Positions 17,155-24,653 of a DNA stretch of 64,000 nt are shown here, piece after piece (within the stretch, counting starts at the first letter, position 1; every line of letters begins with the position of its first letter). The stretch comes from Clostridium sp. D53t1_180928_C8 (lineage in GTDB: Bacteria; Bacillota; Clostridia; Clostridiales; Clostridiaceae). Made by a program: the position numbers and the translations under genes. Below the pieces are notes generated by a model, which did no database searches, was not told where the DNA came from, and saw nothing but the letters and a program-made list of their open reading frames with translations. Location of the stretch: assembly GCF_015667795.1 (NCBI RefSeq), contig NZ_JADPEL010000005.1, positions 1-64,000 on the forward strand. The letters are read 5' to 3'.

Positions 17155-17183
17155 AATAGATTTATTATTTTTTAAAAACACTT

Positions 17184-17219
17184 GTGATTTTGTATGCGAT
17201 TATGAATGTGATTTTTGAT
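17184..17219 (+). repeat. 12-bp-period array, GTGATT-GCGATT-GTGATT
   Basis: Hexamers at 17184, 17196 and 17208 at an exact 12-bp period, with non-conserved N6 between. The order GTGATT, GCGATT, GTGATT matches the array inside the left inverted repeat, read inward from the opposite end. Confidence 0.75.
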
Positions 17220-17285
17220 ACATATAGGTATTTAAAATAATGCTAATCTTAGTATTTAAGCCAAAAAATAAGAGAAACCAACTAT

Positions 17286-17321
17286 GTGATTTCATGTGTG
17301 AATCATAGTGTGATTTCTCTT
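17286..17321 (+). repeat. 12-bp-period array inside a hairpin
   Basis: GTGATT at 17286, GTGAAT at 17298 and GTGATT at 17310, exact 12-bp period. The array sits in a larger inverted repeat: AGAGAAA (17271-17277) with TTTCTCT (17314-17320), and ACTATG...CATAGT inside it. Confidence 0.7.
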
Positions 17322-17345
17322 CAGATTTTTACCTTTTTAGCAACT

Positions 17346-17391
17346 TTTGCACCCAGAAACGGAACCCGTTGATAAATAATTAGCCTCTTTT
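17346..17391 (-). repeat. right copy of inverted repeat enclosing the Bce-like cassette
   Basis: TTTGCACC (17346-17353), AAACGGAACCCGTTGAT (17357-17373) and TAGCCTCTTTT (17381-17391) are exact inverse complements of the three blocks at 11805-11851. The copy ends 8 bases before the stop codon of the lipoprotein gene, which also points into the segment. Confidence 0.8.
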
Positions 17392-17399
17392 TTATTAAA

Positions 17400-17903
17400 C
17401 TATTTAATTAATTCTGCATATTTAGCTTCTGCATCTGATGCAACTTCACTATTAAGTATAAATAATGAAACTAAATTTCCATCAACTCTTACTTCTGCAT
17501 TTTCAGCAACTTCTTTTTCTTCAGGATAAAAAGCATTTCCTATTTTATCTTGTAATATTTCCTCAACTGAAGCTTTAACAGCATCAACTTTTCCATCCTT
17601 AGCCTTAACTACTACAATTAATCCTGGTCCTGGAGATATTTGTGTTTCTAATATACCATAATCTTCTACATCATCTAAATTTAAGTGATATATGTCTTTT
17701 GCCATATTATCATCTATTTCCCCAGGCATTCTTACATATCCTTCTTCATTTAATTTTTCCACAACCTCTTTTGCAGAAATTGAAGAGTTTTGTTGAGCAC
17801 CTTGTTCTGTTGCTGAATCATTTCCTGAGTTTTTATTTCCACATCCAGTTAAAGTTGCTCCAACCATAACTGCTATTAACATGCTTACTAATATCTTTTT
17901 CAC
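17400..17903 (-). CDS. DUF4358 family lipoprotein
   Basis: A 167-residue protein with a lipoprotein signal (MKKILVSMLIAVMVGATLTGC, lipobox LTGC with the acylated Cys at about 21). A Ser/Asn/Gln-rich linker is followed by the DUF4358 domain (about 45-165: YHLNLDDVEDYGI, ETQISPGPGLIVVVKAKDG). It should be anchored to the outer face of the membrane. The function of the family is unknown. The right inverted-repeat copy lies in its 3' untranslated region. Confidence 0.85.
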   Translation of the reverse strand: MKKILVSMLIAVMVGATLTGCGNKNSGNDSATEQGAQQNSSISAKEVVEKLNEEGYVRMPGEIDDNMAKDIYHLNLDDVEDYGILETQISPGPGLIVVVKAKDGKVDAVKASVEEILQDKIGNAFYPEEKEVAENAEVRVDGNLVSLFILNSEVASDAEAKYAELIK

Positions 17904-18099
17904 TTTTATAACCTCACTTCATTAATTTTTTATCTTAATTGTTTTATCACTTATTAGACTATCTTAATATTAGAATTGTTCCCAACATTCAAAAAAATTT
18001 TTCACATTTTTAATTTCCATTTATTTACAATAACTATTTTTTTAATTATACTTATACTTAGGAAGTATATTTTTCCTTTAAGGCCGAATTTGAAATGAG

Positions 18100-18891
18100 G
18101 TGATTTGTATAGACAATAATAATTTCGACTTAAACTCAAGACGAAAATTACTTCATGAACGAAAAAGAAAAAGACAAAAAATATTTTGGCTTGTAATTTT
18201 ATCAATTCCATTAACAATAATACTAATAGCCATAATTAATATTATGTCAAATAGAAACAATACTGTTGCAACCTTTAATCTAGCTATACCAAAAACTGAA
18301 GAAAAAAAACTTTATACTGTATGCATAGATCCTGGTCATGGTGATTGGGATTATGGAGCTATAAGTCCAAATGGTACTGCTGAAAAAGATATTACACTAG
18401 CTGTTTCATTAAAATTAGGTGATCTGTTAGAAAAAGAAGGAAACTTCAAAGTTGTTTATACTCGTTCCACAGATACCATGAATTGGATCGAAACTGCTAA
18501 CGATAGCTTAAAAGAAAGAATAAAAATATCTAAAATATGTAATGCAGATATCTTTGTATCTATCCATTGTAACTATAGTTCTGATTCCAATGAAATATTA
18601 GGAGTTGAAACTTGGTATAATCCTTCTGATGATAGTAGTCTAACCTTATCTAAATACTTGCAACAAGCTCTAATTGATTTAGATTATACTACTAATCGTG
18701 GTGTAAAATCATATGTTCCTGGTGAGGAACTTGCCGTTTTAGAATTAAACACTACAACTTCAGCCTTAGTAGAATTAGGTTTCCTAACAAACTCTTCCGA
18801 CGAAAAATTTCTTTCTTCTGATGCTGGACAAATAAAATGTGCTAATGCACTTTTTGAAGCAATAGTTGAATATAGAGATGATACTAATTAA
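18100..18891 (+). CDS. membrane-anchored N-acetylmuramoyl-L-alanine amidase (Amidase_3)
   Basis: A 263-residue protein with a basic N-terminus (RKLLHERKRKRQK), a TM anchor (about 29-48) and an Amidase_3 catalytic domain (about 72-260). Zinc ligands are visible: His in DPGHGDWD, Glu in NGTAEKD, His in SIHCNYS; the catalytic Glu is in ALVELGF. It cleaves the amide between MurNAc and the stem peptide. Start uncertain: the GTG at 18100 lies inside GAGGTG, the best SD. A better-spaced codon would be ATA at 18109; the TTG at 18105 is out of frame. The holin gene is convergent. Confidence 0.88.
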   Translation: MICIDNNNFDLNSRRKLLHERKRKRQKIFWLVILSIPLTIILIAIINIMSNRNNTVATFNLAIPKTEEKKLYTVCIDPGHGDWDYGAISPNGTAEKDITLAVSLKLGDLLEKEGNFKVVYTRSTDTMNWIETANDSLKERIKISKICNADIFVSIHCNYSSDSNEILGVETWYNPSDDSSLTLSKYLQQALIDLDYTTNRGVKSYVPGEELAVLELNTTTSALVELGFLTNSSDEKFLSSDAGQIKCANALFEAIVEYRDDTN

Positions 18892-18903
18892 GATAATAAT
18901 AAA

Positions 18904-18939
18904 CCACAATATATAGCTATTTCTATCTATATATTGTGG
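18904..18939. terminator. bidirectional hairpin terminator between amidase and holin genes
   Basis: CCACAATATATAG and CTATATATTGTGG are a perfect 13-bp stem between convergent genes. Confidence 0.8.
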
Positions 18940-18963
18940 CTAATTCACTTTATATAATCTTCA

Positions 18964-19203
18964 TCATTCTTTCTTTGTTTCATCTTCTGTATTAGCTTGT
19001 TTATCATCTAAATACCATTTTGCTTCTGTTGTTGGATTACTTATAATTCCTGCAGCAACTAAAACTGCTAATATAGCATTAGTTATTTCTGTATATTCTT
19101 CCGGTACAATTTTCACACCAAAAGCATTTAGTATAAGAGGTATTAATGCAAAAATGGATACCCATAACCCATAATTTTTAAATCGAGCCCAATCAATTTT
19201 CAT
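18964..19203 (-). CDS. holin, phi LC3-type (Phage_holin_1-like)
   Basis: A 79-residue protein. It opens MKIDWARFKNYGLW, has two TM helices (about 14-32 and 42-58), the AAGIISNPTTE motif after the second helix and a charged C-terminus, as in phi LC3-type holins. A holin makes pores for endolysin release. No other phage gene is near; the only partner in view is the convergent wall amidase. ATG at 19203 with GGAGGGAG upstream. Either a domesticated lysis or secretion holin, or a prophage remnant. Confidence 0.78.
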   Translation of the reverse strand: MKIDWARFKNYGLWVSIFALIPLILNAFGVKIVPEEYTEITNAILAVLVAAGIISNPTTEAKWYLDDKQANTEDETKKE

Positions 19204-19482
19204 CTTACTCCCTCCTTCTTATACCAATATATTCTTTTGTTTTTATTATGTTCTATTCTAAATTAATTTCTTTTTTTATAAAACATAAATCCTAAAACTA
19301 AACTTGTTGTACCTATTAATAATTTTAAGCTTTCATTTTACTACTTTTTCATTAATTTCTTAATCAAAATATCATATCACCCTTATATAGTTATCTTTTT
19401 CATAATCAATACCATATTATCATCTTTACCTTTTATCAATATAAGTAAAATTATTATATTATAGTAATTTTATTAGATAAGA
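19204..19482. other. AT-rich intergenic region
   Basis: It holds the upstream region of the holin gene. A short minus-strand stretch would encode a hydrophobic peptide (LLIGTTSLVLGFMFYKK) but has no start codon in frame, so it is not called. No promoter, RNA or repeat that I can support. Confidence 0.3.
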
Positions 19483-19552
19483 AATAAAGAGTTAAAAATT
19501 ATTAAATAGAAATCATTGAAAAAATTTCTTTTATAACTCTTAACTCTTTATT
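19483..19552 (-). repeat. palindromic intergenic element / terminator
   Basis: Perfect outer arms AATAAAGAGTTAA and TTAACTCTTTATT enclose a nested AGAAAT/ATTTCT stem. It lies just past the stop of the aldose epimerase-like gene. Its GAGTTAAAAATT sequence resembles other intergenic palindromes in this window, at 46988-47036 and 55676-55760. Confidence 0.6.
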
Positions 19553-19557
19553 GATTA

Positions 19558-20436
19558 TTATATTGTAACTGTATATGAAGAATTAAATACTTCTCCAAGT
19601 TCTAATTTTTCAATACCAGCCTTATCTTTTAACTCTCCGTTAAAATCTTCAAGATCAGCATGTCCATACCAAGGCTCTATACATACAAAAGGTGCGCCTG
19701 TAGCTTTTGTCCATAATCCCATATAAGGGAATCCTGTGAAATCCATAGTTAATTTCTTATTGTGATTAACTGATTTTAAACTTATTTTTGTAGATTTTAA
19801 ACTATCAAAAACCAAAGCATCATCTTTAAATGTCTCAAAGCTTAATGGAATTATATTATTATCATTAAAATATTCTTTTCTTTCTCTACTTACATAACCA
19901 TCCTTAGTTATAAGCACAATATCACAATTTTCTTTTTCATTAAATTCAAAGTAATAATCTTCTATTATCTCTCCTGCCATCATAGGACACATAAATGCTG
20001 GATGAGCTCCTATTGAAAAATAAATTTCCTTATCATCCTTGTTTTCTACTGTATATGCTGTTATAACGCCATTTTCTACTAACGTATAAGTAATTTTTAA
20101 TGAAAACTTATATGGATATACCTTTAATGTTTCCTCTGAATAAATTAATTCAAAACTAATCTTATTATCAGTTTTTTCAATCATCTCAAATTCCTTTAAT
20201 CTAGCTAATCCATGTTGTGGTAAATTATACTCTTTTCCATCAACTCTATAAGTGCCATCTTTAACCTTTCCAACTATCGGAAATAATACTGGGGAATGAT
20301 AACTCCAATATTTATTATTTCCATTCCATAAATATTCAGTTCCATCAGCTTTTGATGTAATATTATGAAGTTCAGCTCCTTTACTACTCACAATAATTCT
20401 AACTTTTTCATTTTCTAGTGTATATAGCATTTTCAT
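19558..20436 (-). CDS. aldose 1-epimerase family protein (LacX-like)
   Basis: A 292-residue cytoplasmic protein of the galactose-mutarotase-like beta-sandwich family. Motifs: SSKGAELHNI, GNNKYWSYHSPVLFPIVG, PQHGLAR, SIGAHPAFMCP (active-site His) and CIEPWYGHAD. The LacX subgroup is assigned to sugar or sugar-phosphate anomer interconversion, but its physiological substrate is not settled. It has its own promoter region; it is not adjacent to the galactose transport genes at 54-57 kb, though a functional link is possible. Confidence 0.88.
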   Translation of the reverse strand: MKMLYTLENEKVRIIVSSKGAELHNITSKADGTEYLWNGNNKYWSYHSPVLFPIVGKVKDGTYRVDGKEYNLPQHGLARLKEFEMIEKTDNKISFELIYSEETLKVYPYKFSLKITYTLVENGVITAYTVENKDDKEIYFSIGAHPAFMCPMMAGEIIEDYYFEFNEKENCDIVLITKDGYVSRERKEYFNDNNIIPLSFETFKDDALVFDSLKSTKISLKSVNHNKKLTMDFTGFPYMGLWTKATGAPFVCIEPWYGHADLEDFNGELKDKAGIEKLELGEVFNSSYTVTI

Positions 20437-20511
20437 CTCTCCTAATCACTTTTATTTTTATGATATCCTATACATAATTATATAATATCTTATTAAAATA
20501 CTAAACAAAAA

Positions 20512-20560
20512 AACGTATTTAAAACAATAAATAATAAATATCTACTATTTTAAATACGTT
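20512..20560 (-). terminator. terminator of the rhodanese gene
   Basis: AACGTATTTAAAA and TTTTAAATACGTT are perfect 13-bp arms, with TTTTTTTG following on the minus strand. Confidence 0.75.
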
Positions 20561-20564
20561 AATA

Positions 20565-20879
20565 CTATTCTAATGTACCTTTATAACCAAGGACTCCTTG
20601 TCCTAGATTATATAAATTACTAAATCCCTCTTCTTCTAGCATCTGACATGCTAATGCACTTTTATGTCCAGCCTTACAATAAACTAATATAGGCTTATCT
20701 ATACTTTCTTTTAAGTCTTCAATTTCCCATTCTAATTCTTCAACTGGTATATTTATTGCATTAGGTATTTTACTTTGTTTATATTCATTATATCTTCTAA
20801 CATCTATAATAATTAAATTTTCACAATCCTTAATTAAATTTTCAGCTTGTGTACTATTAATTGATTTAAATGAACTCAT
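20565..20879 (-). CDS. single-domain rhodanese-like protein
   Basis: A 104-residue single rhodanese domain: IIDVRRYNEYKQSKIPNA, then VYCKAGHKSALA with the persulfide-forming Cys at about residue 67, and GFSNLYNLGQGVLGYKG at the end. It can carry sulfane sulfur or act as a redox or regulatory domain; the partner is unknown. It lies downstream of a methyltransferase-like gene on the same strand with a 67-bp gap. Confidence 0.9.
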   Translation of the reverse strand: MSSFKSINSTQAENLIKDCENLIIIDVRRYNEYKQSKIPNAINIPVEELEWEIEDLKESIDKPILVYCKAGHKSALACQMLEEEGFSNLYNLGQGVLGYKGTLE

Positions 20880-20946
20880 AACTGCACCTCTTTTGTAATT
20901 TCATATAAATTAATTATAGTAATAATAAATTTCATTTACAAGAAAT

Positions 20947-21492
20947 TTATTTATCTATTGGTTTTACTGCATCTATTATAATTGAAACCATTCCTAACTT
21001 ACCATTAGAATTTCTACTATCAAATCTATAGCTTCTACATATTTTCCCCTTTGATTCATCCCATTCTCTATAATGAAAATCACCTTGTTCATCACAATAC
21101 TCTAAAAGCGTTACTTCAAAACCAGCACTTTCAAATACTTTTACCAATGTTTTATAATCATATATCACTTTATGTTCATATGCTGGATGAGATTCGTGTC
21201 CTGGTCCTCCTATTTTAACCATATTTTGATACCATTCATTTTTAAAATTTTTATCAGGAACTGCACATCTTATATAGCCACCCGGCTTTAAAAATCTATA
21301 GCAATTTTTTGCTGCTATTTCTCCATCTTCATAGGTCAAATGTTCCCATACATGTTCTGCTAGAATTGCTTCTATTTCATCATTTTTCAATAAATCATTC
21401 CATTGATCTATTGATAATAAATTCAAATCCTGCTCCTGAGTTGAAATCCATCCATTATATTTTGTTTTTCCTGCTCCTACAATTATTCTCAT
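20947..21492 (-). CDS. class I SAM-dependent methyltransferase-like protein
   Basis: A 181-residue protein. An AEHVWEHLTYEDG segment and CYRFLKPGGYIRCAVPDKN correspond to the beta4 to beta5 part of Rossmann methyltransferases. The usual N-terminal glycine-rich SAM loop is poorly conserved: the N-terminus is MRIIVGAGKTKYNGWIS. It belongs with the short predicted SAM-dependent methyltransferases often linked to glycan biosynthesis. Substrate unknown. Confidence 0.75.
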   Translation of the reverse strand: MRIIVGAGKTKYNGWISTQEQDLNLLSIDQWNDLLKNDEIEAILAEHVWEHLTYEDGEIAAKNCYRFLKPGGYIRCAVPDKNFKNEWYQNMVKIGGPGHESHPAYEHKVIYDYKTLVKVFESAGFEVTLLEYCDEQGDFHYREWDESKGKICRSYRFDSRNSNGKLGMVSIIIDAVKPIDK

Positions 21493-21671
21493 AATACTTC
21501 TCCCCCTAATACCTGTTTAAAATATATATTTTAAAATGAACACTTTTTACAATTAGTTAAATTTTTATCATTATATTGAATAATATATATTTTATACCAT
21601 TCTTATCTATTAAGTAAATATCTTTAATATTTTTCATATAAATAATTATAATTCTTTTGTACTAATATCAA

Positions 21672-22163
21672 TTAACAATTTAATACTTCAAAATTCATTG
21701 TGGTTGCTAAAAGCATTAATAGTATAGCAATAAATCTTTTATAGGTATCTCTAATTTCTTTTTCACTTCTATTTTCTCCTGTTTGTGATAAAGCAGTTTG
21801 ATAATTATCATATAAAACCCCTGTAAATATTGATATTACAAATAAATATAGTATATTTGCTCCTCTCGGCACTTCTGTTAAATCTTGTAATGTCTCTGCA
21901 TAATTAGTCGAATTTAATTGATCTAATATTTTTACTTTACTCCATTCAAGATATTGTATATTAAGTATAGAAGCATATATAACTAAACAAATTCCAAATT
22001 CCGATAAATTACTAATTCCTATTTGCTTAATTAGTTGATTTCTTTCTTCATCTGTGATGCTTGAATTAGTATTTGAACTCGTATTAGTATTTGAATTAGT
22101 ATTTGTCTTATCTTTATTATTTTTACAATTTTTCATAAATCTAAATTTAAAATTACTTTTCAT
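21672..22163 (-). CDS. membrane protein of unknown function with Asn/Thr repeats
   Basis: A 163-residue protein. The N-terminus holds a low-complexity run of Thr-Asn-Ser repeats (about residues 20-36), followed by three hydrophobic segments (about 55-70, 103-122 and 142-158). No motif recognised. ATG at 22163 with only a weak SD. The repeat codons (AAT-ACT/AAT-TCA) could vary in copy number by slippage. Confidence 0.55.
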   Translation of the reverse strand: MKSNFKFRFMKNCKNNKDKTNTNSNTNTSSNTNSSITDEERNQLIKQIGISNLSEFGICLVIYASILNIQYLEWSKVKILDQLNSTNYAETLQDLTEVPRGANILYLFVISIFTGVLYDNYQTALSQTGENRSEKEIRDTYKRFIAILLMLLATTMNFEVLNC

Positions 22164-22411
22164 TACATCCTATTCAAATAAAAATATACAGTTACATATG
22201 CTACTTTATATTTTTTTATTATTAGCTATTAATTCTCTTACATAAAAATTATGTCTTTATAATATCATTATAAATTTGTTTTTTCTTAATAAATTTATCA
22301 TTTTGGAATTGATTCCAATATTTTTTTGATAAATCATCATTTTTTCATTGTAAATATTTTACATAAGGCATATAATATTAATACGAAAGGGAATTGTTAG
22401 GAGGTTTTTCT

Positions 22412-22714
22412 ATGGATAGTAATTATAATAATACAAAAGATTCATTTCAAATTTTTTTAGCAGAAAGAAATATTCCTGATCCTGAGGAATTATTAGGTAA
22501 AGCTCTAAAATATTTAAAAGACAAAGGAGAAAATGTTTCATTTAAAGGTTTTGATATAAATAACATAGCAATAGTTGAAATAAATGAAGTTTTATATAAA
22601 TTTGATAAATGCTTTGGTCTTTGGCAATCTGCTAAATTCACTAAACTTCAAGAAGATCTTTCAAATACTATTCTAACAAAAAACACATCAAAAATTGAAA
22701 GTTTTTATTCTTAA
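22412..22714 (+). CDS. small cytoplasmic protein of unknown function (100 aa)
   Basis: ATG at 22412 with AGGAGG 7 nt upstream; a TTG 18 bases earlier overlaps that SD and is unlikely. The product opens MDSNYNNTKDSFQIFLAERNIPD and has a mixed alpha/beta body with a KCFGLWQSAKF segment. No TM, signal or known family. A single gene ending at a GC-rich terminator shared with the convergent hydrogenase operon. Confidence 0.65.
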   Translation: MDSNYNNTKDSFQIFLAERNIPDPEELLGKALKYLKDKGENVSFKGFDINNIAIVEINEVLYKFDKCFGLWQSAKFTKLQEDLSNTILTKNTSKIESFYS

Positions 22715-22723
22715 AAGTATAGT

Positions 22724-22748
22724 AAAGGCGCACATCAAGTGCGCCTTA
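22724..22748. terminator. GC-rich terminator shared by convergent transcripts
   Basis: TAAGGCGCAC and GTGCGCCTTA form a perfect 10-bp stem with loop ATCAA. It closes both the 100-residue gene and the hydrogenase operon. Confidence 0.85.
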
Positions 22749-22763
22749 TTTCTATATTCTTAA

Positions 22764-23225
22764 TTATTTCTTTTCAACCTCAACTTTTTTTACCACTGTT
22801 TCTTTTGGTATTATCTGTTCTTTAGTCTTAGGTTGTGGTTTTGGAGGTGCTTTTTTTATAAAGCTTCCCTCTATACTTAACTCTTCTTTATTTTCTGAAA
22901 TCATAAAAATTTCTTCTGTTAATGTTATAGCTTTTTTAGGACAAAAATCTTTACATAATCCACAAAATGTACATGATGTTAAATCAAAAGTCATTTTTAT
23001 TTCTTGACCACCTTCTACTAGTTTCATTTCCTTAGTTATTGCTTCTCCTGCACATACTCTAATACATATTCCACATCCAATACACTTGTTTGAATCAAAA
23101 GAAAGCTTTCCTCTATAATTATCTGCTCCTTTTGCTTCCTCAATGGGCTCTTCATTAGTTAGTACAGGCTTAAATATATTAGATATTCCTTCTAAAAAGT
23201 AAGGAAGTTTAAACATAACTTTCAT
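22764..23225 (-). CDS. mbhN: MBH hydrogenase 2x[4Fe-4S] subunit (NuoI/MbhN-like)
   Basis: A 153-residue polyferredoxin subunit with two CxxCxxCxxxC clusters (CIGCGICIRVCAGEAI near 48-62 and CTFCGLCKDFCPKKAI near 86-101). It would pass electrons from ferredoxin to the small subunit. The tail is Lys/Pro-rich (PPKPQPKTKEQ). It is the last gene of the operon, overlapping the small-subunit gene by 17 bp. Confidence 0.9.
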   Translation of the reverse strand: MKVMFKLPYFLEGISNIFKPVLTNEEPIEEAKGADNYRGKLSFDSNKCIGCGICIRVCAGEAITKEMKLVEGGQEIKMTFDLTSCTFCGLCKDFCPKKAITLTEEIFMISENKEELSIEGSFIKKAPPKPQPKTKEQIIPKETVVKKVEVEKK

Positions 23226-23652
23226 CCTCCCTCTTTTTATTTAATATTTCAACTGCTTCTAATATTCCCTTTGCAATAGCTTCTGGCTTTGGTGCACATC
23301 CTGCTACTGTTACATCAACTTTTGTCCATTTATCTAGAGGGCCATCTACAGAATAACTGCCCTTAAACACATTACATGATGCTGGACATGATCCTATAGA
23401 TACAACAACCTTAGGTTCTGGAACTTGAGATAAAACTCGTAACATTCTATCTCTTGATTGAACTGTCACAGGACCTGTTACAACAACTATATCAGCATGT
23501 CTTGGCGAACCAGCAAGCTTTACACCAAATCTTTCAATGTCATACCTAGGTCCAAGTAATGCTACAAGTTCAATATCACACCCATTACAAGATCCTGTAT
23601 TTACATGATATACCCAAGGAGATCTTTTTCTTCCCTTTTCAATTATTGACAT
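23209..23652 (-). CDS. mbhJ: MBH hydrogenase small subunit (NuoB/MbhJ-like)
   Basis: A 147-residue subunit that binds the proximal [4Fe-4S] cluster. The four ligands are visible in CNGCD (about 18-22), GSCPASC (about 92-98) and AGCAPKP (about 122-128). It pairs with the NiFe large subunit, which is encoded six kilobases away at the other end of the same operon. SD GGAGG precedes the ATG. Confidence 0.93.
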   Translation of the reverse strand: MSIIEKGRKRSPWVYHVNTGSCNGCDIELVALLGPRYDIERFGVKLAGSPRHADIVVVTGPVTVQSRDRMLRVLSQVPEPKVVVSIGSCPASCNVFKGSYSVDGPLDKWTKVDVTVAGCAPKPEAIAKGILEAVEILNKKREDESYV

Positions 23653-23664
23653 TTTTATACCTCC

Positions 23665-24642
23665 TTAAAGATTAAAGCTTACTAATACATAGCTTAATAA
23701 AGATAATATTGTTGGAACTGTCCAATAAAATTTAAACATTTGATTAGTTTTATATCTTCCCATAAGGCCTCTAACTATTGATAAAAACATTATAGAAATA
23801 ACTATCACTAAAATTATTAATATTATAGTATTAACTAATAAATCAATTCCTCTATTTCCTGTAGTTATACCTATTCCACCTAAAAATAGTACTACAAATA
23901 ATGCAGTCATAACATAAATCTTTATATTATGTGTAAGTTTAAATAGCCCTAAGTGTAATCCACTATATTCTGCTAAAGGACCTTCACAAAGCTCTGTTTC
24001 AGCCTCTGCTACATCAAAAGGCGCTACTCCAATCTTTGCTGGTAATATCATTAAAAATGCAATTGCAGCTGGAATTAGAGATAAAGTAAAAATAAAGCTT
24101 CCGTTACTTTGTTGTGCACTAGCTATAGCTGATAAAGAATATGTTGTTCCTTCCCCCAATATTAAACCTGCTTTTTTACAAACAGCAAGTAATGATGTTA
24201 TTAAGGGTAATTCATATGCAACCATTGCTACTACTTCTCTTGATACTCCAATTGATGCAAATGGTGATCCAGAAGCCATTCCTCCAACTATCATTGCTAC
24301 TGCTGGTATAATTAATAAATAAATTATTACTACTATATCAGCTGTTCCACCAAAAAATGACCAATCATAAATAGGAAACAATGTTGGTATTATACAAATA
24401 CTAACCAAGGCTATTATTGGTGATATAATAAATAAGCGTTCATTTGAATTTCTAGGTACTATAGTATCTTTTCCTAAAAGTTTTACGAAATCATAAAATG
24501 GTTGTGTAATTTTAGGTCCCCTTCTACGTTGCATTCTAGCTACTACTTTTCTATCTAAGCCAGACAAAAATAATCCCACAAGCATTGTAAAAATGAACCC
24601 TGGGAATATAATTAAATATATTAACTTACTCAAATATTCCAT
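23665..24642 (-). CDS. mbhM: MBH hydrogenase membrane anchor subunit (NuoH/MbhM-like)
   Basis: A 325-residue membrane protein with about eight TM helices. Start chosen at ATG 24642 with GGAGGTGGGAAT just before; a longer frame opens 22 codons upstream but overlaps the previous gene. NuoH signatures: QRRRGPKITQPFYDFVKLL, FGGTADIVVIIYLL and IAFLMILPAKIGVAPFDVAEAE, followed by acidic ETELCEGP. It links the catalytic arm to the ion-translocating module. Confidence 0.92.
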   Translation of the reverse strand: MEYLSKLIYLIIFPGFIFTMLVGLFLSGLDRKVVARMQRRRGPKITQPFYDFVKLLGKDTIVPRNSNERLFIISPIIALVSICIIPTLFPIYDWSFFGGTADIVVIIYLLIIPAVAMIVGGMASGSPFASIGVSREVVAMVAYELPLITSLLAVCKKAGLILGEGTTYSLSAIASAQQSNGSFIFTLSLIPAAIAFLMILPAKIGVAPFDVAEAETELCEGPLAEYSGLHLGLFKLTHNIKIYVMTALFVVLFLGGIGITTGNRGIDLLVNTIILIILVIVISIMFLSIVRGLMGRYKTNQMFKFYWTVPTILSLLSYVLVSFNL

Positions 24643-24653
24643 ATTCCCACCTC

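Noticed and set aside
11859-17321. The 12-bp arrays as a CRISPR
   Set aside because: Units are only 6 conserved bases with 6-bp variable gaps; there is no 23-37-bp repeat, no spacers and no cas genes.
11805-17391. Cassette ends as an insertion sequence or transposon with a transposase
   Set aside because: No transposase, integrase or resolvase ORF is present between the repeats, and the repeats are not at the edge of any obvious target-site duplication.
18964-19203. A prophage at about 18-20 kb, suggested by the holin
   Set aside because: The flanking genes are ordinary chromosomal genes; no capsid, tail, integrase or attachment repeat is visible.
19285-19345. A short minus-strand hydrophobic peptide (LLIGTTSLVLGFMFYKK)
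   Set aside because: There is no in-frame start codon and the ATG nearby is in another frame followed at once by a stop.
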